From Emergomyces orientalis (lineage: Eukaryota > Ascomycota > Eurotiomycetes > Onygenales > Ajellomycetaceae): DNA of 18,460 bases. The notes below the pieces were generated by a model. The model searched no databases, was not told the DNA's origin, and was given only the letters and a program-made list of their open reading frames with translations. The DNA lies in assembly GCA_002110485.1 (NCBI GenBank), contig MOWL01000033.1, positions 1 through 18,460 of the forward strand. Direction: 5' to 3'. The position numbers and the translations under genes were made by a program. Positions 9,033 through 15,924 of this stretch are shown piece by piece (positions within the stretch are counted from its first letter, which is position 1; every line of letters begins with the position of its first letter).

Positions 9033-9270
9033 GAATCTGAAATATTCTTTATAAAAACTGCTAGATATTATATAATATCTCACTATTTCTTTTGTGTTAG
9101 AGTCTGTCTTTTATTTCCTTTGTATTCATGTCATGAGTTATTTTGTCTATCATTAATTTATTTTCTTTGTAATCACTTGAAAATTATATGAAAAAAAGAG
9201 AATATAAATAATCTTCAAAGATATTTATAAATAAATAAATAAAAAAAGAAAAATCAATTTGCTGACTATT
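7450..9270 (+). repeat. Left arm of the 1.82-kb LINE inverted repeat
   Basis: This part of the LINE (3' part of ORF2 plus 3' UTR) is present again in reverse orientation at 9433-11254. Only two differences were seen: one base in an A/T homopolymer and one C-to-T change. The predicted proteins are identical for about 500 residues on either side of that stop. The arms are separated by 162 bases. Confidence 0.92.
9033..9270 (+). other. LINE 3' UTR and tail
   Basis: Non-coding and AT-rich. It contains a perfect 18-base palindrome (AGATATTATATAATATCT, 9063-9080), then a run of AAAT units and an A7 tract (9241-9247), and ends GCTGACTATT. The inverted copy repeats all of this with one extra base in the homopolymer. 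The reverse transcriptase of LINEs recognises the 3' end of its RNA, so this segment is the likely recognition region (inference). Confidence 0.75.
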
Positions 9271-9414
9271 CTGGGCTGGAATTCAAGTATTGCAAGTGCT
9301 ATTTGTTTGAAGAAAAAATGTATAGTAATTAGTGTTAAAGTTAGAAAAATCCTGAGACTCTTTGAGTCTCAGGTAGATATCATAGTCTCTGACTGCATAT
9401 ATCTATAATTGAAG
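9271..9414 (-). pseudogene. Short relic of the gypsy element (start of RT region) between the two LINE copies
   Basis: Read on the minus strand it gives VRDYDIYLRLKESQDF near 9395-9345. This resembles the H-R-x-Y-D-H-x-I-x-L-K-E-G block that opens the RT region of fungal Ty3/gypsy pol. It is the piece expected next after the protease-RT linker at 11255-11460, which ends in ...NTLP. The match then fades and a stop follows. The relic is cut on one side by the truncated LINE and on the other by the full-length LINE. The assignment rests on about a dozen residues and on position. Confidence 0.42.
9351..9373. repeat. Perfect 10-bp stem, 3-base loop hairpin
   Basis: CCTGAGACTC-TTT-GAGTCTCAGG, a fully paired palindrome in the spacer between the inverted LINE arms. 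It is not followed by a T-run on either strand, so it is not a bacterial-type terminator. It would sit in the loop of any hairpin RNA made from the two arms. Confidence 0.85.
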
Positions 9415-9435
9415 AATAATAATAATAATAATAAT
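9415..9435 (-). repeat. (AAT)7 microsatellite, 3' tail of the truncated LINE
   Basis: Seven AAT units on the plus strand (ATT units in element orientation), directly after the conserved LINE 3' end. The full-length copy has a single ATT at the same place (9268-9270). Expansion of a terminal trinucleotide is known for I-type LINEs, whose tails are short tandem repeats rather than poly(A). Confidence 0.75.
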
Positions 9436-11254
9436 AGTCAGCAAATTGATTTTTCTTTTTTTTATTTATTTATTTATAAATATCTTTGAAGATTATTTAT
9501 ATTCTCTTTTTTTCATATAATTTTCAAGTGATTACAAAGAAAATAAATTAATGATAGACAAAATAACTCATGACATGAATACAAAGGAAATAAAAGACAG
9601 ACTCTAACACAAAAGAAATAGTGAGATATTATATAATATCTAGCAGTTTTTATAAAGAATATTTCAGATTCTCATTCATTTATATTTTCATCTTTGAAAT
9701 AGAATTGATTTCTAGTAGCTATTTGAGTTTCATTGAGAAAATCAATTAAATATTGACTGCCTATTTCAGTTGAAAATAGTAGTTTCATATTCATTTCTCT
9801 CAGCTTATATTTATATCTCAGTTCAGCTCTAAGTTCTTGATTTAATGAGCAATTCATTAAGATATGTTCTGGGTCTTCAAGAGAGTCACAATATTCACAA
9901 TTTTCACTTTCAATATCAGATATTCTTTTCAAATAAGATTTGAAATAGCCATGACCTAGTTTCAATTAAATGATTGAGGAGAAAAGCTTCTTCTTGCACT
10001 TAATAGAGCATGATTTCCATTTAGGTTTAGTTTCAAATCTAAGATAGTGAGGACTTTTTCTTTGTTTTTCCCATATTTTATGCCATTTTTCTAAGCAATT
10101 CTCTTTTATCTTTCTTTTAATAAAAGACCATGAAACTATTTTTGAACTTGCAATATTTAGTTCTGTTCCTTTCTTTGCTGCTTCATCAGCAAGCTCATTT
10201 CCATGTATATTTATATGAGCAGGAACCCAGCTCAGATATATCTTTGTCTTATATTTTAATTGAATTCTTTTGCATATCTTTAGAATTACTTCTATATTCA
10301 TTTGACCATTATGAATTTCATTTTTTTGAATTCTTTTCAAAGCTGCTTGACTATCTGAAAAAATCCATGCTTCTTTCATATCTTTTCTTTTTGAAGCTTT
10401 TATTTCTATCAGTTTAAAAGCTTTCATAATAGCATATAATTCAGCATCAAATACTTCACATTCATTTCCAATATTCCATGAATCTGATGTATATTTGTAA
10501 TTATCTTCTGTATATGCTATTCCAGCTCCTAGGCCTTTATTTTCATTCATTGAACCATCTGAATAGATTAGAATTGACTTTTTAAAATCAATTTTCTCTA
10601 TTATTCTTCTATGATTCTCAGCTTCTTCTGGTTTTGATAATGCGCTTATTTCAATTGAAATCATTGAGCCTAGTTTTTCTTTCCATGGATATAGCTTTTT
10701 GTGTTCAATCTTTTCAATATTTAATGAGGAGAACTCATTTTTAATCATTGAGCATACTCTATATAGTTGAGAAGGGATTTTTTTTCTATTTCTCTCATTT
10801 TCTTGATTTTCTTGACTTTCATTCCAATCTAGATATCTATTCCAATCTAAGTCATTTCCAGATTGAATTGGAGGATAAGATGTAGATATTCTTTTTCTAA
10901 TTGAATGAATATCTGGCATTTTCATGATTCTCAGTGCATAATTCTTGCATATCTTCTCAAATCTTATTTCAGGAGGTGATATAGAAGCTTCTATTTCCAT
11001 AGCTCTACATGGAGAGGTTTTGAAAGCTCCCAGAATTCTTCTTAAAGCTGTATTCTGCAATTTTTGAAACTTATCTATGAAGTGTTTCTGGTTCTTCCAC
11101 CATATCTGAACACCATAATCAGAAATAGATGCTATACATGCAATGTATAGCTGTCTCATAGCTTGAAATGATAAACCCCTTTCAGTATTAGAAAGTTGTA
11201 TTATACTATTTAAAACTCTTTCAGCTTGAGCCATTCTTTTTTGAATATGAGATT
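9433..11254 (-). repeat. Right arm of the LINE inverted repeat
   Basis: Reverse complement of 7450-9270. The homopolymer after the 3' UTR has eight T where the left arm has seven A. One base in the ORF2 remnant differs (C to T, giving a stop near 9966). No other difference was found on reading. Confidence 0.92.
9672..11254 (-). pseudogene. LINE ORF2 remnant (RT thumb, RNase H, CCHC finger) with one nonsense mutation
   Basis: Encodes the ORF2 part beginning SHIQKRMAQAERV. It includes all four RNase H acidic residues (YSDGS, DAELYA, SDSQAA, NELADEAA) and the final CEYC...H...C finger. One CAA codon (Gln, in SSIIQLKLG) is TAA here, so the remnant is split after SSII; the downstream part stays in frame to the normal stop. 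Reading upstream past 11254 leads into gypsy sequence, where an ATG at 11288 would allow a 440-residue chimeric frame, but no promoter is evident. The complete RNase H domain is coded without interruption. It is best treated as a dead fragment. Confidence 0.88.
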
Positions 11255-11942
11255 GGTAAGGTGTTGACTGCAGTACAATTAAACACATCTAAATAGACAT
11301 GATAGTGTTTGAGCAGTTTCTTCTGTGAATCAGTGAGCTCTTTTTTCATCTCTAGAGCTTTCTCTATGTTCTTTAGGCTAGCTGAGAAGACCTGGGTGCC
11401 ATCTTGCTTGTGATATTTATGAAGATGATACTCAAATATAACTGCTGAGACTTGAATTGGTTAAGAACTCTCATTGAGAGCTAGAGTATTCTTCATCACA
11501 ATTTCTGAACAGAAATGCAGCTCCTGTCTTTTACTGTCAGGCACTGCGTTGAACATGTTCAGCCATGGCATCCCTAGAGTTATGTGGGGGGAACCTGAGT
11601 CTTGAGAAGTCTTAACCACATAGAAGTAGAACCTCTTAGCTAGATGTTCTTCTATGTTCAATGCTGCACAAGCTACCTTGTCAATCATTTGATAGTTACC
11701 ATCAAATCCTTCAATAAGACAGCCGGGAAATTTCATACACTGGAGGTTCAATTTTCGTGCAAGGTGTGAGGAGATGATGCCATAGAGAGTGCATTCTGAA
11801 TCTATCATTGCTCTAGTGAAGTGTATGCCATTCAAGACAGCATCTACATAGATTGAGTCTCTAATCATTTTCTTCTCAAATTTCTTTCATTCCTTGACTG
11901 CTTGTTTCTCTGTGGGTCTCTGCAGGTGATTTTCAGCAGAGA
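11255..11942 (-). pseudogene. Gypsy pol remnant: aspartic protease and protease-RT linker
   Basis: In the -1 frame relative to gag. The protease lies at 11868-11461: the active-site region reads AMIDSECTLYG, where gypsy proteases have D-S/T-G, so the Gly is lost (Glu). The flap and C-terminal features remain, notably ITLGMPWLN, matching the L-G-M-P-W-L motif of fungal gypsy proteases. After a TAA at 11461 the same frame continues with IQVSAVIFEYHL...VFSASLKNIEKAL...YHVYLDVFN...NTLP, the usual linker before the RT start. Another stop (TGA) lies just upstream of the first ATG, near 11880. The Gly-to-Glu change alone should kill the protease. Confidence 0.8.
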
Positions 11943-11955
11943 CTACTCTTTTCCC
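11916..11955 (-). promoter_or_regulatory. Gypsy gag-pol -1 ribosomal frameshift signal (slippery heptamer plus stem-loop)
   Basis: On the minus strand the gag frame reads CCG GGA AAA GAG TAG, so the heptamer G-GGA-AAA (11955-11949) sits in the X-XXY-YYZ phase two codons before the gag stop. After a 5-base spacer comes a perfect 8-bp stem, GTCTCTGC (11943-11936) with GCAGAGAC (11923-11916), and a 12-base loop. Moving back one base leads exactly into the protease frame. All parts and spacing fit a classical -1 frameshift element. Function is inferred, and the element itself is dead. Confidence 0.65.
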
Positions 11956-13121
11956 GGCTCCGGAGAGCTCTCCCTTGAGCTACTGTTAAGGCTACTCGCC
12001 CTTGACTGAGGCTGAGGGCGGCTTTGGCGGGGTTCCAACATGGGGGCTACACTGGCGGCCTTCACAGGGCGCCGCGCGGGCTTGTAAGGGCAATCTGTGA
12101 CCATGTGCCCTGATGCTCCACAGTAGAAGCACAACCTCTTTTCCTTTCTTCTATTCAGCTTCTTGAAGTTTATTTATGCAGTGTGTTGTGTTCTCTTGTT
12201 CTTCTCCTTGGCAGTTCACACTGGTGTGGGCTCTCAGTCCATGACATTCTGTGATTCAGAAGAAGTCTGAGAAAGACTTTCTCAGAGTCTCTTGAGTAAG
12301 ATATTTCAGTGTCAACTCAGCTGACTCTTCTCAGACTTATTGAAGTTCTTTATGTGATCTGTAATTCTTTTCACTTGATTCTTGAATTCATTATAGAACT
12401 TCTTTTCATTCAAGCTCAAGAGATGTTTCTTTAGTTCTCAATTGAAAACTTCTTTCAGATAGTCTTTTTTAATTGAGTCAGCTCATTCATGCTCATCAGT
12501 CTCTAGAAGCAGTTGCTTCAGCTCAGTCAAGAGTTTATTAAAGCTTCTCTTTTCTTATCTCAGTCTATTCAGTTTGTTCAAGACTTTCTGCTTGTAGACT
12601 GTGTCAGCAAATGTTGACTTCAGAAGCCCAAGAAACTCCTTGATGATAAATCTATTGATTTCAGAATACTGATTCACTCAAGAATGAATTCTTGCTGATG
12701 CTTTGTCTTTCAGTCTTTCAAAAGTATATCACACTTGAGCTTGTTCATTTTCAATGACCTGTCCATCAATCATGATCTTGGCTTTGAGGTTACTGAGGAA
12801 CTGTGAGAAATAGAAGAGATTATTGTCATTATAACAGACAGAGTCTGAAAGACTTGCTTTTGACTGTTTTGATTTGATAGAGAGAGAGATAGTGATAACT
12901 TCAGTTAAATCTGAAGTTCTGATGATCATTTATTGCTTCTCAAGTTCTTGTTATTGATTCTGTAGCTTCACTTGTTGAGCTGCCAGTCTTTTCTTTATCT
13001 GAAGAAGCTTCATGAGCTTCTCTCTAGTGAAATTGATGATCATTTCTTCATTCTGTGATTCATGACTGCTTGTGACTAACACAAATTTGTCTTCATCTGA
13101 TGAAATTTTAAAGATGACCAT
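11943..13121 (-). pseudogene. Gypsy gag remnant with zinc knuckle
   Basis: One phase of 393 codons from ATG 13121 to TAG 11943, with about a dozen internal stops and no frameshift needed. Reading in order: acidic N-terminus, coiled coil (TREKLMKLLQIKKRLAAQQ), the capsid-like region (FYFSQFLSNLKAKI and the following helices), MD-x-EPTPV, a basic stretch KKLNRRKEKR, and the knuckle C-X2-C-X4-H-X4-C (CFYCGASGHMVTDC, near 12131-12090), then a Pro/Ser/Arg-rich tail. Several stops are where Arg, Trp or Gln would be expected, e.g. TGA at 12729-12731 and 12678-12680, consistent with CGA-to-TGA. Gag would form the particle and bind RNA. It cannot be made here. Confidence 0.82.
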
Positions 13122-13142
13122 CAGAGTTTTTGTTCTTATAAG

Positions 13143-13318
13143 TGCAGGGATTCCTTGCTACCCCGTCACACCATGATTTACTCAAAAAATGAGTTTATAA
13201 TGCCAGTATTCTCCTGAACTTTCTTATAGATGCAGGGATTCCTTGCTACTCTGTCACACTATTATTCTTTCTTAATAATTGATCTGTGGTGCCAGTGTCT
13301 TTCTGGGCTTTTCCGTGT
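13143..13318. repeat. Two diverged 88-bp tandem units at the gypsy LTR/leader junction
   Basis: TGCAGGGATTCCTTGCTAC begins at 13143 and again at 13231. Each is followed by an xxGTCACAC block, then by a variable part, a TGCCAGT block and a CT-rich end. The first 30 bases are almost identical; the middle has diverged. Because one unit overlaps the LTR edge, the position of that edge is ambiguous. Confidence 0.75.
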
Positions 13319-13561
13319 CTTCCTTTAGTAAGGAGTAAAAACGAAGCTTTCCTAATGTAAGAGATGAGCAATTAGGTATGAAAGAACTATATTGTGTCTA
13401 ATATACAAGAAGAAAAGCTTAAGGAAGAAAAGAGAAAGAAAAGAAAGAAGTGTAAAGAGTGTGTAGAAAAGTGCACACAGATTGCAAGCGAGGGCTAGCC
13501 ACTAGCGCGGGAGCCGGCTAGCCCGAGTCCACATAACCATATAGGGGTTCAACCCCTGACA
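13252..13561 (-). repeat. Gypsy 5' LTR
   Basis: The outer end is clear: on the minus strand it opens TGTCAGGGGTTGAACCCC, and the plus strand ends ...CCCCTGACA at 13561. The inner end is placed at the TGTCAC starting 13252 (minus ...GTGTGACA), giving about 310 bp bounded by TGTCA/TGACA. The alternative inner edge is near 13164, in the first tandem unit, where the sequence is GTGTGACG. The segment 13485-13530 is unusually GC- and CpG-rich compared with the rest of the element. The LTR would carry the promoter and polyadenylation signal. Confidence 0.6.
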
Positions 13562-13850
13562 GTCACTAAACTAAAAATCCTCTGATTTTTGAATCTATTC
13601 CACTCTTTAACATCTTCAAAATACTGCAGAGCAGCCACAGCTGCTCTTAGAGAAAGAGATGTCTCATATTAAAAAGAAAGACAAGATCACTCACAACTAC
13701 TCTCAGTAGTGACTGTTAAAACATAGAAAATCTCTCACTAAAAGTGTCTGTCACTTTTCATGTCTCTGCTGCATGGTGTGCATTTCAACCATTTCAAGTA
13801 CATCTGCTACTCAGCATATTTCTTGAAATATCATATTATGCACATCTTGT
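13562..13850. other. Gene-free interval between the gypsy LTR and the older LINE
   Basis: No convincing ORF. It is AT-rich and CpG-poor, like the degenerate LINE next to it, and may be that LINE's 3' non-coding end. The only structure seen is a hairpin with an 8-bp perfect stem and CACA loop at 13628-13647 (AGAGCAGC / GCTGCTCT). Confidence 0.5.
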
Positions 13851-15490
13851 GCATCTCGCTCATTCTGCTTCTATCATATTGAAGTGCTTCGCCTGCCCTG
13901 CCTCTCACTCAGGGCTTTGGCCAGATTGAACTGCTCAAGAATACTCTGTTTCAATCACTATGTGGTCAGTCTGTGCAGTTTCTCTGCTGTGTTCAACAGC
14001 CATCTCTTATCCACTCTTCCTTCATGTTCCAGCTCCGCGCGCTCTGCGCTGAATCATGTGCAGTGCACCATCACATGAAGCACGGTTTCATGCTCATATT
14101 CACATGAGCACTCTGGTGTGGGAAAATCTGGCACTTTTCTTCTATGTAAAAATGCTGCCAGACCTGTCTTGCCTGTGCGCAGTTGAACTATTAGTGAGCT
14201 TCGAGCCTTGCTCAGGCCCTCATGCCACTTTAGCTGTTTAATGTCTGGGGGTCTGTCAAACAGTTCTTCTCACAGTGTGATGCATGCTCTTCAAATGTTA
14301 TGCCATCTAATTACTGATTCCTTCCATACTCACTTTTTAAAGAATTAATCAGTCAGGTGATTTATCTAATTCTCTCTCTCTCTGCACTGTTTGCTTCTCT
14401 CATTCACTGAACACTTCATTCTCATTGCATTTTCACTGAATGCAGCACAGTCTTCACTGATACCATGTGTCTGCTTTCTTCATACTGAAGTCTGATTCTG
14501 ATCTGTGTGTATGCTTGCTGTATCTGCTTCATGACTTCTGCTTCTCTAAGCTGCTCAGTTGCTTTAACCACCATTCCATCAAGGTACACACTTATCAGCA
14601 GTGTAAATGTTTCGGCTTTCAGAGAGGTGATTGATGTTGCTCTATAGACTTCTGCTATGATGTGTAGACATTCATTTTGAATCTTCTCCAGATCTCTTAA
14701 CAGCTGGCGCTGTTGTTGAGGCTCTTGTTGAGTTGCCTGCAGTTGATGCCATGCCAGCGCGCCATACATGATGGCTGGCCTGACCACAGCATTGTAGACT
14801 CTGTGGGCTTGCTGAAGAGAGAGGTCTCATGTTGACTGTGTGATCTGTGTGAGAGCTTCTATTTGCAATTTTAATCTATTTATAACTCTGTGTATATAAT
14901 CTTGTCATCTCAGCTTGAGATCAAGTCATACTTCTAGTATTCACATTTTCTTCTATAGTGATATTTCTCACTGTGATAGCTGCAGTGACTGTTTCAGATT
15001 AAATCTTGTGTGTGCTTGAGTGAAGTGCATGAATTCATACTTCTGTGATGTGAAGATTGCCCTGTGCCTGTCCATTCAATGCACACATTCAGCATGCACT
15101 TGTGCTAGTTGCGCGCAGTTTGTCTCAGTGAAGTCACTGTAAGTCAGAATATTGATGTCATTCACAAAATCTATGCAGCTGACAGACTTGTTATGTGATG
15201 AGCAGATTCACAGCAACTTCTCATTATAGAAAAGAAAGAGAAAGAGTGATAGTGATAATTTCTGTGAAATATCTGCATTCACAGTGAAGACTTCTGTTTC
15301 CTGCTCATCAAACATCAGTGTGACTCTGCACCCTTGCATGAATAAATTGACTCATTCAGTCAGATGTCTGAGTAGTTCTTTCATTTTAAAAATGTGAATC
15401 AAGCACCTTCTAAGCACTCTGTCATATGCTTCAGAGATATCTAGTAATAATACTGATACTACTGCTCTCTGCTTCTCTCATACTGTGTCA
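13850..15490 (-). pseudogene. Degenerate Tad1-like LINE ORF2 (RT to C-terminal finger), unrelated to the intact copy
   Basis: Minus-strand reading recovers an RT in pieces. VVSVLLLDISEAYDRV (motif A, ~15455-15410) is followed by a damaged PQGS region reading ISQKLSLS, then IDFVNDINILTYS (15157-15165 covers V-N-D; the F-V-D-D catalytic Asp has become Asn), HAECVH and KYEFMHFT. The thumb-connection VVRPAIMYGALAWHQ (from 14787) and ECLHIIAEVYRATSI follow. Further on, GLSKARSSLIVQLRTGKTGLAAFLH (~14220-14140) leads to a C-terminal Cys/His cluster CSCEYEHE...LHVMVHC (14110-14060). RNase H is missing or deleted, as only ~180 bases separate thumb and tail. Many stops and several frame changes are present. 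The sequence clearly differs from the intact LINE, so it is a separate, older family. Confidence 0.8.
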
Positions 15491-15496
15491 GAAGGC

Positions 15497-15625
15497 TGAC
15501 TAAGGTTAGAGCTAATCTAGGGCTAAGTTTCTAATTTGGTATAGTATGAGGGAGGCTAGTTCTGGATCTTCTATATGCTATGCATGTATAACTATCCCTT
15601 GGACCCTACGTTCTAGGGGCCAACA
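15497..15625. repeat. Possible LTR-like fragment
   Basis: A 129-bp block bounded by TGACTAAGG and GGGGCCAACA (TG...CA; minus strand TGTTGG...TTAGTCA). It has a composition unlike the CT/TG-rich LINE remnant to its left, and its left end coincides with the abrupt end of LINE homology. No flanking duplication was found, and the inverted ends match only in the outer two bases. It could be a solo LTR piece or ordinary intergenic DNA. Confidence 0.2.
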
Positions 15626-15708
15626 GATCGTTCTGGTCTAATGCAATATATATGTTGAATTCTGTATATGATTCTCTACTGAATTAGCTTCGATATATCT
15701 ACGTATTC

Positions 15709-15924
15709 TTAGTAGAGTTCCAGAGCTTTCTGAATATACAGTACACTCTTCTTATTAATCTTCTTGTCTTTCTCCCCCTCTCTAAGAGCCTCGGTGATCG
15801 TGCGCAGTGTTGCTGCTATACCATTTGTTGCTGCGTCTGCTGTCTGCGCGGCTCCAGGTGCGCGCCGCGCCGCGCGCGCACCCACATTCCCTGCACCAAC
15901 ACCTACACCCACTGCCTCAACCAT
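15709..15924 (-). CDS. Small ORF, Ala/Gly-rich N-terminus and Lys-rich helical C-terminus; not recognised
   Basis: 71 residues beginning MVEAVGVGVGAG, then AARRAPGAAQTADAA and a helical charged end (TITEALREGEKDKKINKK...YIQKALELY). The second half looks like a genuine helical protein. Position and orientation, upstream of the degenerate minus-strand LINE, would suit the start of that LINE's ORF1, but no zinc knuckle follows. The GC-rich part (15790-15910) contains many intact CpGs, unlike the LINE remnant. It may equally be a chance ORF. Confidence 0.25.
   Translation of the reverse strand: MVEAVGVGVGAGNVGARAARRAPGAAQTADAATNGIAATLRTITEALREGEKDKKINKKSVLYIQKALELY

Larger units (their letters stand above)
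2750..9270 (+). mobile_element. Full-length Tad1-like LINE (non-LTR retrotransposon), apparently intact
   Basis: About 6.5 kb with a ~0.7-kb 5' UTR, two ORFs, a ~0.24-kb 3' UTR and no LTRs. The order gag-like zinc-knuckle ORF1, then endonuclease-RT-RNase H-CCHC ORF2, is that of the Tad1/I group of LINEs found in filamentous fungi. The 3' end is fixed at 9270 because homology with the inverted second copy stops there, after an A-rich tail and a short unit ending in ATT. The 5' end is approximate, since an AT repeat covers it. Composition is very AT-rich, with only three CpG dinucleotides seen by eye in the whole element. Both ORFs are open, so on sequence it could be autonomous. Confidence 0.88.
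9415..11254 (-). mobile_element. 5'-truncated second copy of the LINE, inverted
   Basis: Contains the last ~1.58 kb of ORF2 and the whole 3' UTR of the LINE seen at 2750-9270, in reverse orientation, followed by the (ATT)7 tail. Homology starts abruptly at 11254, corresponding to 7450 of the full copy; 5' truncation is the usual result of incomplete target-primed reverse transcription. It interrupts the gypsy pol frame exactly after the codons for N-T-L-P at the protease-RT linker. It lacks the endonuclease and almost all of RT and cannot move by itself. An imperfect flanking direct repeat (9390-9413 and 11265-11283) is a possible target duplication. Confidence 0.9.
11255..13561 (-). mobile_element. 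Degenerate Ty3/gypsy retrotransposon, 5' half
   Basis: Order on the minus strand: LTR (13561 leftward), leader, gag (13121-11943), then protease and the linker to RT (to 11255), interrupted by the truncated LINE, with a trace of RT at 9271-9414. This order is that of a Ty3/gypsy element. The gag frame carries about a dozen stops but keeps its phase over its whole length, so decay was by substitution, mostly of the kind C to T or G to A. Integrase and the 3' LTR are not visible; they may lie beyond the copia element on the left or be lost. Confidence 0.85.

Noticed and set aside
2750..9270. Classical RIP as the cause of the LINE's AT-richness
   Set aside because: CpA is abundant, both ORFs are intact and no excess of TpA stops is seen; CpG avoidance with synonymous codons explains it better.
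9351..9373. Intrinsic terminator
   Set aside because: Perfect hairpin but no U-run, and the genome is eukaryotic.
9966..11288. 440-codon ORF as a functional chimeric gene
   Set aside because: Its first ~12 codons are gypsy sequence read by accident into the LINE fragment, and it ends at the nonsense mutation; no promoter or leader is visible.
13744..14241. Three overlapping plus-strand ORFs of about 60 codons
   Set aside because: Antisense to the degenerate LINE C-terminal region, which is recognisable on the minus strand.
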